Below are positions 1 through 8,057 of a DNA stretch of 45,173 nucleotides, piece after piece (within the stretch, counting starts at the first letter, position 1; every line of letters starts with the position of its first letter). A program made the translations under genes and the position numbers. This DNA comes from DATBAK01 sp036787815 (GTDB lineage Bacteria; Actinomycetota; Acidimicrobiia; IMCC26256; PALSA-610). The stretch covers positions 1-45,173 of the forward strand of contig DAIQOP010000002.1 in NCBI GenBank assembly GCA_036787815.1. The letters are read 5' to 3'. The notes under the pieces are model-generated. The model had not been told where the DNA came from. It searched no databases and saw only the letters and a list, made by a program, of their open reading frames with translations.

Positions 1-144
1 CGCCGTGTAGTCGGCGTGCAGGCGCGCGTACGTGTCGTCGTCGATGTTGCCGGCCACACGTTCTTCCTCGAGATCGTCGAGCGACCGCAGGAGGAACACG
101 CGTTGAGCCTCGAGCGCCTCGCGGTCGTCGACCTCGACCGTCAC
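1..144 (-). CDS. CcmI-like cytochrome c biogenesis protein, N-terminal part
   Basis: First 48 codons of a gene that continues beyond the left edge. The GTG start at 144-142 overlaps the ccmH stop in a GTGA junction, the same coupling used through the operon. The visible peptide is acidic and helical (FLLRSLDDLEEE, then GNIDDDTYARLHADY), a pattern I associate with the soluble N-terminal helix of actinobacterial CcmI/TPR-type partners of CcmH. CcmI-type proteins present apocytochrome c to the haem ligation machinery. The position directly after ccmH supports this, but the TPR region is outside the window. Confidence 0.6.
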   Translation of the reverse strand, partial: MTVEVDDREALEAQRVFLLRSLDDLEEERVAGNIDDDTYARLHADYTA

Positions 145-605
145 TCTTCGCTCCGGGCCCGGGCCACGAGCTCCTCGTCGGCCGCCGTGGCCGCGAGGCG
201 AGGCTGCTGCGACCATCGCCGCAGCGCGATGGCGAGCCCTCCGGCTCCGAGCAACAACACCGCGATCGGCGCACCCCACACGATCATGCCGATGCCGTGG
301 CCGTCGGGGAGGAGCAGCACGTACTGCGTGTAGCTCTTCACCACCGCGGCCCGGATCTCGGCGTCGCTCTCGCCGGCGGCGATACGGCGCTTGATCTCGA
401 CGCGAATGGCGACGGCCGCGGGGGCCTGGCTGTTGGCCACGGCTTCCGACTCGCACGTCGGGCACCGCAACTCGTGCGCGAGGCGGTTCGCACGGGCCGT
501 CGGCGAGTTGCTCGGTTGCGAGCTCGCCACGACCACGACGAGCACGACGGCGAGCACCACGCCGAGGAACGCCCACGGCAACCACACGCGCACGCGCGGG
601 CTCAT
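141..605 (-). CDS. ccmH: Cytochrome c maturation protein CcmH
   Basis: A 154-residue membrane-anchored thiol-disulfide protein that keeps the apocytochrome CXXCH cysteines reduced for haem attachment. An N-terminal membrane segment (residues 9-27) is followed by the family motif LRCPTC, giving a redox pair at Cys48 and Cys51. A three-helix domain (AVAIRVEIKRRIAAGESD) follows, then a second membrane segment near residues 105-123. The ATG at 605-603 overlaps the ccmG stop (ATGA), and the stop overlaps the next gene. Length and topology are normal for CcmH N-terminal domain proteins. A longer in-frame extension upstream is only the shadow of ccmG. Confidence 0.93.
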   Translation of the reverse strand: MSPRVRVWLPWAFLGVVLAVVLVVVVASSQPSNSPTARANRLAHELRCPTCESEAVANSQAPAAVAIRVEIKRRIAAGESDAEIRAAVVKSYTQYVLLLPDGHGIGMIVWGAPIAVLLLGAGGLAIALRRWSQQPRLAATAADEELVARARSEE

Positions 606-1141
606 GCGCTGCTCTTCGCGACGGCGAGCATCTTCTCGAGGTCGTCGACGGACACGGCCGAGCGTTGCACGCCGACCACGATGCCGTTCGCGGCGATCAT
701 GTAGCTCTCGGGCTGACCGGTCGTACCGAACGCGACCGAGGTCTGGCCCTGCGGGTCGGTCACGAACGACCATCCGTCGTGGTGCGCACGCACCCACGCG
801 CGCGCGGCCGAGGCGGTGTCGTCGCGCACGATCCCCACCATCTCGAAGTCGCCGTCGGCGTGATGCCGCGCGTAGAAGGCCGAGAGCGCCGCGTGCTCCT
901 GCTGGCACGGGATGCACCACGAGTTCCAGAAGTTCACGAGCACGACCTTGCCCTGCAGGTCGTCGGAGCGGACGTCCGGGCCACCCGTGAGGGAAGGGAG
1001 ATCGAACGTCGGCACCGGTTTGCTCAGTAGCCGGCCGCCCTTGAACGAGGGGCTCACGTGCACCTGGCTCGCGAGCAGGACGGCGAAGGCGACGAACAGC
1101 GCTCCCACCGCCAACGCGATCTTGCGGGCCGGATGCTTCAT
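602..1141 (-). CDS. ccmG: Thioredoxin-fold thiol reductase CcmG/DsbE (TlpA family)
   Basis: A 179-residue thioredoxin-like protein with an N-terminal membrane anchor (residues 7-25) and an extracytoplasmic domain. The active site is WCIPC (Cys76, Cys79) in VNFWNSWCIPCQQEH. A later TGQPESYMIAANG segment holds the cis-Pro loop of the TlpA/DsbE group. It supplies reductant to CcmH or apocytochrome during haem ligation. The ATG overlaps the ccmF stop (ATGA at 1138-1141) and the stop overlaps the ccmH start, so the three genes are probably translationally coupled. The ResA-like name is equally possible on sequence alone; the operon decides for CcmG. Confidence 0.92.
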   Translation of the reverse strand: MKHPARKIALAVGALFVAFAVLLASQVHVSPSFKGGRLLSKPVPTFDLPSLTGGPDVRSDDLQGKVVLVNFWNSWCIPCQQEHAALSAFYARHHADGDFEMVGIVRDDTASAARAWVRAHHDGWSFVTDPQGQTSVAFGTTGQPESYMIAANGIVVGVQRSAVSVDDLEKMLAVAKSSA

Positions 1142-3177
1142 CCCGCGGCCACCGGGGCCAGGTCGTCCTCCGCGCTCGGTTCCTCGGCCGCGCCGCTCGG
1201 CGGGCCCTGCGGATCGGGCAGTCGCACCCGCCGCCGTTTCATGGGGACCAGGGCGACGCCCGTGCCGAGCCCCATCACCAGACCGCCGGTCCAGAGCCAC
1301 GCCACGAGCGGATTCACCGCGACGCCGAGGGTCACGCGCCCCTCGGTCGGGCTCGACACGAGCGTGAGGTACACGTCGCGCAGGATGCCGGTGTGCACCG
1401 ACGGGGTGCCGATACCGCCGTCGCTGTTGGGGAACGACGAGATCGCCGGCGTGTACACACCGAGCGTGTGGCTCCCCTGGCGGATCCGGACGCGCGCCGA
1501 GATGGTGGTCTTCTGCGCGTTCGCGTCGATCGTGCGACCGAGATACGTGACCGTGTAACCGGCGACCTTCGCGGACTCACCGGCTTGCAGGCTCACCTCT
1601 CGACGGGTCGCGTAACCCGACGACACGCCGAGCGCGATCGCGATGATCACGACACCCGCGTGCACGATCAGGCCGCCGTAGAGACGCGGATTCCCGCGCA
1701 CGGTGTTCACGACCGCGACGGGCGGTGCCTCCCCGTACGCGCTGCGGCGCGCCCGCACCGCGCTGATCATGTTGCGCCCGATGCCGGCCAACGCGAACGA
1801 GCCGAGGCCGAACGACACGACCTGTGCGATCCCGTGCGCGCCGAACGCGACGGTGACGACCATCGTCGTGACACCGATGTACGCGGGCACGAGCAGGCGT
1901 CGGCGCAGCACTTCGCCGCTCGCCGCGCGCCACGGCAACGCGGGCGCGACGGCCATCAGGAAGAGCAGCCCGATCCCGATCGGCACGACGAGGCGATCGA
2001 AGTAGGGCTGACCGACCGAGAGCTGCCGGCCCTGGAGCGCCTCGGCCAGGAGCGGGAACACCGTGCCCATGAGCACCACGAACGCGAACCCGGCGAAGAG
2101 CAGGTTGTTCGCGAGGAAGGCGGCCTCACGCGAGAGGGGCGAGTCGATGCGCCCGGGCGTATGGAGCTTGTCGCCCCGCCACGCGATGAGCCCGATGCCG
2201 ACCGCGACCACCAGGCCGAGGAAGCCGAGCAGGGCCGGACCGATGTTCGACTGCGAGAACGCGTGCACCGAGTTGATGACACCCGAGCGCGTGAGGAACG
2301 TGCCCAGGATCGTGAGGCAGAACGTCGCGATCACGAGCGACAGGTTCCACACGCGGAGCATCCCGCGGCGTTCCTGCACCATCAGCGAGTGGATGAACGC
2401 CGTCGCGGTGAGCCAGGGCATGAACGACGCGTTCTCGACCGGGTCCCACGACCAGTAGCCACCCCATCCCAACACCTCGTAGCTCCACCACGCCCCGAGG
2501 ATGATGCCGATCGTGAGGAAGCCCCACGCGATCAACGTGGAACGGCGCACGTCGACGAGCCAGCCCTCACCGAACCGGCCGGTGACGAGCGCGCCGACCG
2601 CGAACATGAACGGCACCGTCATCCCGACGTACCCGAGGTAGAGGATCGGCGGGTGGAACGCCATGAGCACGTGATCCTGGAGCAGCGGATTCGGCCCGGA
2701 TCCATTGGCCGGCTCGAGCCCGCTCACCACCTTGAACGGGTTCGCGGGCCCGAGCATCAGGCCGAAGAAGAACAGCGCGACCGAGTAGCCGGTGACCGTC
2801 GCCCACGCCACGAGCGGGTCGGTACCGCGCTTGCGGAACAACAGCGTGACGGCGACGAGGTAGCCGGAGAGGATCAGCGCCCACAGCAGGATCGAGCCCT
2901 CGAGCGCACCCCACAGCGCGGTGATCGTGAAGAGCCGCGGTGTTGCGTTCGCGACGTTCCCGGCGACGTACTTGATCGCGTAGTCGTGGGTGTTCAGCGC
3001 CCACTCCATCGCGCCGACGGCGACCGCGGCGGCGGCCGCGATGCCGATCACGTAGCGCCGACCGACCGCGAGCAGGCGCTCGCTGCCGGTCTTCAACCCG
3101 GCCAGCAACGTGAAGATGCCGAGCAGGCACGACGCCGCGCCGACGCTGAGCGCGGCGTAGCCGAGCGATGCCCTCAC
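1138..3177 (-). CDS. ccmF: Haem lyase subunit CcmF
   Basis: A 679-residue polytopic membrane protein of normal CcmF length and the core of the holocytochrome c synthetase. The tryptophan-rich WWD haem-handling domain lies at about residues 230-256 (WWSYEVLGWGGYWSWDPVEN). Conserved His-containing loops occur before it, for example AFHPPILYLGY near residue 175. The C-terminal third holds the large extracytoplasmic loop (about 515-625), a final membrane helix, and an acidic, disordered tail. The ATG lies 25 nt after the ccmE stop; the stop overlaps the ccmG start. CcmF receives haem from CcmE and attaches it to apocytochrome with CcmH and CcmI. Confidence 0.96.
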   Translation of the reverse strand: MRASLGYAALSVGAASCLLGIFTLLAGLKTGSERLLAVGRRYVIGIAAAAAVAVGAMEWALNTHDYAIKYVAGNVANATPRLFTITALWGALEGSILLWALILSGYLVAVTLLFRKRGTDPLVAWATVTGYSVALFFFGLMLGPANPFKVVSGLEPANGSGPNPLLQDHVLMAFHPPILYLGYVGMTVPFMFAVGALVTGRFGEGWLVDVRRSTLIAWGFLTIGIILGAWWSYEVLGWGGYWSWDPVENASFMPWLTATAFIHSLMVQERRGMLRVWNLSLVIATFCLTILGTFLTRSGVINSVHAFSQSNIGPALLGFLGLVVAVGIGLIAWRGDKLHTPGRIDSPLSREAAFLANNLLFAGFAFVVLMGTVFPLLAEALQGRQLSVGQPYFDRLVVPIGIGLLFLMAVAPALPWRAASGEVLRRRLLVPAYIGVTTMVVTVAFGAHGIAQVVSFGLGSFALAGIGRNMISAVRARRSAYGEAPPVAVVNTVRGNPRLYGGLIVHAGVVIIAIALGVSSGYATRREVSLQAGESAKVAGYTVTYLGRTIDANAQKTTISARVRIRQGSHTLGVYTPAISSFPNSDGGIGTPSVHTGILRDVYLTLVSSPTEGRVTLGVAVNPLVAWLWTGGLVMGLGTGVALVPMKRRRVRLPDPQGPPSGAAEEPSAEDDLAPVAAG

Positions 3178-3202
3178 GCGGGCGCCCTCACGGGAACCGC
3201 GC

Positions 3203-3676
3203 TCACGAGACCGCCGCCGGCGGGCACTTGGCGTCCTTGACGTCGGGGATCTTGTACGCCTTCGGCGAGTACTGCGCCCCGTGGCGGATCAGGAGGCGGT
3301 CACCGAGGAACGTGCTGCCCGCCCACCGCCCTTCGACGACCACCGGCGCGCAGTTCTTGAACAGGTCGGGTGGGCTGCCCTGGAGGTCGACCGCCGCGGC
3401 CGCCTTGCCGTCGGTCATCGAGAACTTCACGCCACCCTTGGTCTGGACGATCGTGCCCGGCTCGACCTGGCCGGCCATCCGGAACGTGTGCGAGCCCTGC
3501 TGGGCACGGTGTTGCACCGCGTAGGAGACGGGTCGCAGGTAGACGATGTTGGCCGCGAGGCCGCCGATGAGCAGCCAGGCCACCACTCCCGCGCACAGGA
3601 GGGAGGCCACGACGTAGCGGGCGCGGATCCCGCGCGCGCGCGGCTTCGGGTTCGGCGGCTCCGGCTCCACGCTCAT
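3203..3676 (-). CDS. ccmE: Haem chaperone CcmE
   Basis: A 157-residue periplasm-side haem chaperone with one N-terminal membrane helix (about 22-45) and an OB-fold domain. The haem-binding His-x3-Tyr motif is present as HGAQY (His132, Tyr136), so this is the classical histidine form rather than the cysteine variant of some archaea and delta-proteobacteria. CcmE takes haem from CcmC and passes it to CcmF. Its ATG overlaps the ccmD stop (ATGA at 3673-3676). A short Lys-rich C-terminal tail follows the motif, as in other family members. Confidence 0.94.
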   Translation of the reverse strand: MSVEPEPPNPKPRARGIRARYVVASLLCAGVVAWLLIGGLAANIVYLRPVSYAVQHRAQQGSHTFRMAGQVEPGTIVQTKGGVKFSMTDGKAAAAVDLQGSPPDLFKNCAPVVVEGRWAGSTFLGDRLLIRHGAQYSPKAYKIPDVKDAKCPPAAVS

Positions 3677-3810
3677 CGTGGGTCCGGGAGCTCACGTGCG
3701 GAACGGCGCGTGCGGCGGAGCTTGGCCTGGAGCCAGCCCGTGTACGCGACGAGCACGGTGAACACGATCCCGTAGCCCGCGCCGACGTATCCCCAGTAGC
3801 TGTGCTTCAT
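3673..3810 (-). CDS. ccmD: Small membrane protein CcmD
   Basis: A 45-residue protein that is easy to miss. It starts MKHSYWGYVGAGYGIVF, has one membrane helix (about residues 6-27), and ends in a basic tail (KLRRTRRSAR). CcmD proteins are short, single-span adaptors that help release holo-CcmE from the CcmABC complex. The match to the family lies in the size, the aromatic WGYVGAGYG helix start, the basic C-terminus and the position between ccmC and ccmE. Both ends use ATGA overlaps (3807-3810 with ccmC, 3673-3676 with ccmE), strong support for a real coding region. Confidence 0.9.
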   Translation of the reverse strand: MKHSYWGYVGAGYGIVFTVLVAYTGWLQAKLRRTRRSARELPDPR

Positions 3811-4568
3811 GACGGCACGCTCGCGACCGTTGCGGGCGTCTCCTGCGCGAGGCGCTCCTCGATCGCGAGGGCGAGCTCGCGTTCCTCGAAGCCCTCTTCG
3901 AGCGCGAGCAGCTCCATGCGCCGCACGACGAGGTAGCAGTAGAGCAACGTGAAGGCGACGACCGACAGCACCAGGGTGGTGGCCATCGTGCCGGAGATCT
4001 CGGCCTCACCCAGCTTGCGGTTGAACACGGTGCCCTGCTGATGCAGCGTCTCGAACCAGTTCACCGAGAAGTGCACGATCGGGACGTCGACGAACGCGAC
4101 GAGCGCCGCGATCGCGCTGCGCTTGGCCCGCTGGTCGGGGCTGCCGCCCGCCCGGCGCAACGCGAGGTAGCCGAGATAGAGGAAGAAGAGCACCGCCGTG
4201 GTCGTGAGCCGCGCGTCCCACTCCCACCAGGATCCCCAGATCGGCTTCCCCCAGATCGAGCCGACGACCAGCATGAGGCCGGTGAACACCACGCCGACCT
4301 CGGCCGACGCGCCCGCGAGGAGGTCCCAGCTCGTCGATCGGGTGCGGGGCACGAGCCAGAGGACCGAAGCGATCGCGGTCGCCGCGAACGCGAGGTACGC
4401 GACCCACGCGGAGGGCACGTGGAGGTACATCAGCCGTTGCGCGTTGCCCTGCTGCGCATCGGGCGGCGCGATCACCAGCGCCATGAGCGCCGTCGCCGCG
4501 AGCACCACCACCACGAGCGCCCCGAACCACGGCACCCGCCTCTTGGTGGTCTCCGCCTGCTTCTTCAT
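3807..4568 (-). CDS. ccmC: Haem exporter/handling protein CcmC
   Basis: A 253-residue six-helix membrane protein that loads haem onto CcmE. The WWD motif is at about residues 103-122 (GSIWGKPIWGSWWEWDAR). The two axial haem ligand histidines are visible as His50 (MYLHVPSAW) and His176 (WFETLHQQ). After the last helix an acidic cytoplasmic tail (ALEEGFEERELALAIEERL) is likely a short coiled coil. Start ATG overlaps the ccmB stop and its own stop overlaps the ccmD start. The length is close to typical CcmC. Confidence 0.95.
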   Translation of the reverse strand: MKKQAETTKRRVPWFGALVVVVLAATALMALVIAPPDAQQGNAQRLMYLHVPSAWVAYLAFAATAIASVLWLVPRTRSTSWDLLAGASAEVGVVFTGLMLVVGSIWGKPIWGSWWEWDARLTTTAVLFFLYLGYLALRRAGGSPDQRAKRSAIAALVAFVDVPIVHFSVNWFETLHQQGTVFNRKLGEAEISGTMATTLVLSVVAFTLLYCYLVVRRMELLALEEGFEERELALAIEERLAQETPATVASVPS

Positions 4569-5242
4569 GACTCCTCCAGGAGCGGGCCGAAGGCCAGCAC
4601 ACCCATCATCACGTACACGACCGCGAACACGGTCAGGAGCTGAACCCAGGGCCAGGCTTGCGAGGTCGTGCCGCCGAGCGCGGCCTCGAAGGCCCGGGTA
4701 CCACCGATCATGACCGGCGCGACGACCGGCAGGACGAGGAGCGGGAGCAACGTCTCCCGCTGCCGCAGGCCACCGGCCAGCGCGCCGTAGACGGTACCGG
4801 CCGCAGCGATGCCGGCGGTCGCGGCCAACGCCGCGGGGATCAGGGCGACGAGGCCCACCACCGGCACGTCGTAGAGGACGAACACCCCGACCGCGAGCAC
4901 GACTTCGAGCATGACGAGCTGCACGGCGATGGCGGCGGCCTTGCCGAGGAAGATGGCGGCCCCGTCGATGCCCGAGAGGCGCAGCCCGTCGAGGGCGCCG
5001 TTCTCGGCCTCGACCGCGAAGGCCCGCGAGATCGCCAGCAGCGACGAGAGGAGCACCGCGACCCAGAAGAGGCCGGGCGCGACGCGCGGCAGGATGCCCC
5101 GGTCGGGGTCGAGCGCGAAGGCGAAGAGCAGCAGGACGATGGCTCCGAACGCCGCGATCTGCTGGATCGCGACCCGGGAGCGCAGCTCGATGCGCAGGTC
5201 TTTCCCCGCGACCAGCCCCGCCTCACGCCACAGCGACATCAT
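4565..5242 (-). CDS. ccmB: ABC transporter permease CcmB
   Basis: A 225-residue membrane permease partner of the ATPase CcmA; together with CcmC they release haem-loaded CcmE. About six hydrophobic helices are visible, and the family region SRAFAVEAENGALDGL occurs at residues 72-87. The start is one of two tandem ATGs (MMSLWREAGL); the reading frame continues open upstream but its composition there is that of the ccmA shadow. A 106-nt gap separates it from ccmA, the only sizeable gap in the operon. The stop overlaps the ccmC start. Confidence 0.92.
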   Translation of the reverse strand: MMSLWREAGLVAGKDLRIELRSRVAIQQIAAFGAIVLLLFAFALDPDRGILPRVAPGLFWVAVLLSSLLAISRAFAVEAENGALDGLRLSGIDGAAIFLGKAAAIAVQLVMLEVVLAVGVFVLYDVPVVGLVALIPAALAATAGIAAAGTVYGALAGGLRQRETLLPLLVLPVVAPVMIGGTRAFEAALGGTTSQAWPWVQLLTVFAVVYVMMGVLAFGPLLEES

Positions 5243-5264
5243 GACTGCCGCGACTTCCGCTCTT

Positions 5265-5294
5265 GGCGCCTGCGGCGCCGGGCCGCTCGGGCCC
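5265..5294 (-). other. Two adjacent short hairpins in the ccmA-ccmB gap
   Basis: GGCGCC (5265-5270) and GGCGCC (5274-5279) form a 6-bp stem with a 3-base loop. Directly beside it GGGCC (5280-5284) pairs with GGCCC (5290-5294). They lie in the only long gap of the ccm operon. They could stabilise or attenuate the message between ccmA and ccmB; there is no U-run, so a terminator call is not made. Confidence 0.3.
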
Positions 5295-5348
5295 CGCTCG
5301 CTCCTGGGCCGAGTGTCGTTCTCACGTCGGCTGCGTCCGCCCGCTCGC

Positions 5349-6002
5349 TCATGTGAGCACCGGGTGGGTGACGGGTTCGGCGCGGCCGGCGACGATCCTG
5401 ACCTCGCGGTGCGCGAGGGCGCGGGCCCGCCCGAGCTCGTGGGACGCGAGCACCACCGTGCGGCCCTCGCCGGCGGCGTCGGACACGATCGCGTCGAGCA
5501 GCTCACGACCGGCGGTGTCGAGACCCGCGTGGGGCTCGTCGAGCAGCAGCAACCGCGGGTCGCGCGCGATGGCGATCGCCAGCGCGAGCCGTCGTTGCTG
5601 ACCGGCCGAGAGGCGGCCGTGCACGACCTTCGCCACGCGCGCCAGCCCGAGGCGCTCGAGTGCGCCGTCGGCCGCCGCCGCCGACTTGCCCGCGGCCCGC
5701 GCCGCGAAGTGCAGGTTCTCGACGGTGGTGAGGTCGTCGTAACAGAAGGTCTGGTGGCCGACCAGGGAGATCTCGCGGCGAACGGAGCGCCGGTCGCGGG
5801 CGAGGTCGTGGCCGAGCACGGTCGCGGCACCAGAGCGCAGCGGGAGCAGACCCGCGAGGAGGCGAAGCAGCGTCGACTTCCCGGCTCCGTTGGGCCCCGA
5901 CAGCAGCACGATCTCACCCTCGTCGACATCGAGATCGGCGCCGGCCAGGGCGGGAAACCGGTCGAGCAGGCACACGGCCGAGCGGATGCACACGACGGGC
6001 AA
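5349..6002 (-). CDS. ccmA: Haem exporter ATP-binding protein CcmA
   Basis: A 217-residue ABC ATPase that energises release of holo-CcmE with CcmB. The Walker A motif is GPNGAGKST, the Q-loop region is LVGHQTFCYDDLT, the signature is LSAGQQRRLALA, Walker B is LLLLDEPHAGLD, and the switch histidine is in LASHELGR. Start choice: TTG at 6002 has GGAGG(G) at 6013-6008, five nt upstream, ideal spacing. GTG at 5993 is possible but 14 nt from that site. A frame extending to 6263 runs under the sortase gene and is rejected. It heads the ccm operon. Confidence 0.92.
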   Translation of the reverse strand: MPVVCIRSAVCLLDRFPALAGADLDVDEGEIVLLSGPNGAGKSTLLRLLAGLLPLRSGAATVLGHDLARDRRSVRREISLVGHQTFCYDDLTTVENLHFAARAAGKSAAAADGALERLGLARVAKVVHGRLSAGQQRRLALAIAIARDPRLLLLDEPHAGLDTAGRELLDAIVSDAAGEGRTVVLASHELGRARALAHREVRIVAGRAEPVTHPVLT

Positions 6003-6037
6003 CGCGGCCCTCCGAGGCCCGGGAGCAATACCGCGCG

Positions 6038-6043
6038 AGTGTA
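6038..6043 (-). promoter_or_regulatory. Candidate -10 box (TACACT) for the ccm operon
   Basis: TACACT on the minus strand, about 35 nt before the ccmA TTG start and before its GGAGG site, would give a leader of roughly 30 nt. The intergenic region is shared with the divergent sortase gene. No convincing -35 box is seen. Confidence 0.3.
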
Positions 6044-6099
6044 CGGACGCCGCCCGGGCAGCGGCGAACCGCTGGACCGAAGCGAGCGGGCGGCACCAG

Positions 6100-6105
6100 T
6101 AGTCT
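6100..6105 (+). promoter_or_regulatory. -10 box TAGTCT, leaderless sortase start
   Basis: TAGTCT ends 8 nt before the GTG at 6114. This spacing places the expected transcription start at or next to the start codon and supports GTG 6114 as the sortase start. Confidence 0.5.
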
Positions 6106-6113
6106 CGACGATC

Positions 6114-7055
6114 GTGCGCAGGACGGCCGCCAGCCTCGGGCGGATGCTGGTGACCGTGGGGCTGCTGATCCTCCTGTTCGTCGCCTATCAGCTGTGGGGA
6201 ACGGGGATCTTCACGGCCCGGGCGCAGAACGATCTCAAGGCGCGGTTCAACACCGAGCTGCACGACAATCCCACCGTCGGCTCCACGACTTCCACCACGT
6301 CACCGCGGTCGACCACGACCGGCCGGTCGGGGACGACGCGGCCGCCCACCACCGTGCCGCAGCACGTGCAGACCATCACCGAAGGTGGTCTGATCGGCCG
6401 CATTCGCATCCCCCGCATCGGCGTCGACCTGATCTTCGTCCAGGGCACCGCCCGCGACGACCTCTCGAAGGGACCGGGCCACTATCCCGCCACCCCGATG
6501 CCGGGGCAGCTCGGTAACGCCGCGATCGCCGGGCACCGCACCACGCACGGGAAGCCGTTCTACCGGCTGAACGAGCTCGCCGCCGGCGACGACATCCTCA
6601 TCGACACCACCTACGGCCACTTCCGCTACCGGGTCACGCAACAGCTGATCGTCGCCCCGACCGACATCGCGGTCGTCGGTCCGACGACGGATGCCCAGCT
6701 CACCCTCACCACGTGCAACCCCCGCTTCTCCGCGCGGGAACGGCTCGTGATCCACGCCCGCCTCGTCGTGAACCGCAGCTCACCCGCGCGTGCGAGCGTG
6801 CCGGTCAACATCGTGCCCTCGCCGAGCAGCGGCAGCACACAGTCGTCGTTGCAGCAGAGCCTCTCGGGCGACACGTCGTCGCGGGGGCCGACCTTCTTCT
6901 GGGGCGCGGTCACGCTGCTCATCGGCCTGCTGTGGTGGTGGGGGTACCGGCGCTTCCGGCACCCGCTCACCTGGCTCGTGGGTATCGGCCCGTTCCTCGC
7001 CGTGCTGTTCGCGTTCTACGTGTACTTCGAGCGACTCCTCCCGGCGAACTTCTGA
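6114..7055 (+). CDS. Class E-type sortase
   Basis: A 313-residue membrane-anchored transpeptidase. N-terminal membrane helix at about residues 10-28 (LVTVGLLILLFVAYQLW), a Thr/Ser/Pro-rich linker (55-85), then the sortase beta-barrel. Catalytic residues are His141 (IAGHRTTHG), Cys201 (TLTTCNPRFSARERL) and Arg210. TLTTC is typical of actinobacterial class E enzymes, which attach proteins to the cell wall or act as housekeeping sortases. Unusually, two further hydrophobic segments end the protein (about 267-285 and 291-308). No obvious LPXTG/LAXTG substrate gene lies beside it. The start is fixed by the -10 box 8 nt upstream. Confidence 0.9.
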   Translation: MRRTAASLGRMLVTVGLLILLFVAYQLWGTGIFTARAQNDLKARFNTELHDNPTVGSTTSTTSPRSTTTGRSGTTRPPTTVPQHVQTITEGGLIGRIRIPRIGVDLIFVQGTARDDLSKGPGHYPATPMPGQLGNAAIAGHRTTHGKPFYRLNELAAGDDILIDTTYGHFRYRVTQQLIVAPTDIAVVGPTTDAQLTLTTCNPRFSARERLVIHARLVVNRSSPARASVPVNIVPSPSSGSTQSSLQQSLSGDTSSRGPTFFWGAVTLLIGLLWWWGYRRFRHPLTWLVGIGPFLAVLFAFYVYFERLLPANF

Positions 7056-7083
7056 CCGGGCCGGCACGGATGGCGCGCCGAGC

Positions 7084-8010
7084 GTGACTCCGACGTTCGA
7101 GGCCGTGCAGGCGGCCGCGGCGCGTATCGCGCCGTACGTGCACCGCACCCCGGTGATGACGTCGCGCACGCTCGACGAGTGGCTCGACACCCGAGCGTTC
7201 CTCAAGTGCGAGCACCTGCAGCGGGTCGGTGCGTTCAAGTACCGGGGGGCGACCAACGCGGTGCAGCTGCTCGCGCCCGCCGAGGCCGCACGGGGAGTTG
7301 CCGCCCATTCTTCGGGGAACCACGCGGCGGCGCTGGCGCTTGCGGCACGCACGCGTGGGATCGCCGCGCACATCGTCGTGCCCCACACCGCGTCGCGTAC
7401 GAAACGCTCGGCGATCGAGGCGTACGGGGCGCGGATCGTGCTGTGCGAGCCGACCATCGAGGCACGCGAGGCCGCGGTCGCGCGTGTGATCGCCGAGACC
7501 GGCGCGGTCGAGATCCACCCCTTCGACAACGACGACGTGATCGCGGGCGCGGGAACGGCCGCGCTCGAGCTCGTGGGTCAGATCCCCGGGCTCGACGTGG
7601 TGGTCGCGCCCGTCGGCGGCGGCGGGCTGCTCGCGGGAACCGCGATCGCGGTGCACGGCATCGACCCGAAGACGCGGATCGTCGGCGCCGAGCCCCTCGC
7701 GGCCGACGACGCCGCGCGTTCGCTCGCGACCGGGCATCTCGTGGCGCCGAATCCGCCGGCGACGATCGCCGACGGCCTGCTCACCGGCTTGTCGGCCCGC
7801 ACCTTCGCCGTGCTCTCCGAGCACGTGGACACGATCGTGACGGTCACCGAGGAGGAGATCCTCGAGGCGATGCACTTCGTGTGGCACCGCACCAAGCAGC
7901 TGATCGAGCCGAGCGCGGCGGTGGCGGTCGCCGCGGTCCGCAGTGCCGATCTCGCGGGCGCCCGCGTCGGCATCGTCCTCAGCGGCGGGAACGTCGACCT
8001 CGCCGCGTGA
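7084..8010 (+). CDS. PLP-dependent threonine/serine dehydratase or serine racemase-like enzyme
   Basis: A 308-residue fold-type II PLP enzyme. Lys52 in FKYRGA is the Schiff-base lysine, SSGNHA (76-81) is the substrate loop, and the glycine loop GGGGLLAG (178-185) binds the PLP phosphate. There is no C-terminal ACT domain, so it is not the feedback-regulated biosynthetic IlvA form; catabolic threonine dehydratase, serine racemase or hydroxyaspartate dehydratase are all compatible. It starts with GTG 28 nt after the sortase stop and may be cotranscribed with it; an ATG at 7070 closes after five codons. No functional link to the sortase is evident. Confidence 0.85.
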   Translation: MTPTFEAVQAAAARIAPYVHRTPVMTSRTLDEWLDTRAFLKCEHLQRVGAFKYRGATNAVQLLAPAEAARGVAAHSSGNHAAALALAARTRGIAAHIVVPHTASRTKRSAIEAYGARIVLCEPTIEAREAAVARVIAETGAVEIHPFDNDDVIAGAGTAALELVGQIPGLDVVVAPVGGGGLLAGTAIAVHGIDPKTRIVGAEPLAADDAARSLATGHLVAPNPPATIADGLLTGLSARTFAVLSEHVDTIVTVTEEEILEAMHFVWHRTKQLIEPSAAVAVAAVRSADLAGARVGIVLSGGNVDLAA

Positions 8011-8011
8011 G

Positions 8012-8057
8012 GGCCTTCAGGGCCTTCGGTGCCTTCAGGGCCTTCAGGGCCCTTCAG
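8012..8057 (+). repeat. Five tandem copies of a 9-bp repeat
   Basis: Units GGCCTTCAG, GGCCTTCGG, TGCCTTCAG, GGCCTTCAG and GGCCCTTCAG follow the dehydratase stop directly. The last unit contains the TGA of the converging small membrane protein gene. This looks like slippage-generated microsatellite DNA between convergent genes. Confidence 0.75.

Noticed and set aside
1393..3240. A 615-codon plus-strand frame opposite ccmF
   Set aside because: Shadow of ccmF; no recognisable domain and extreme Arg/Asp/His content.
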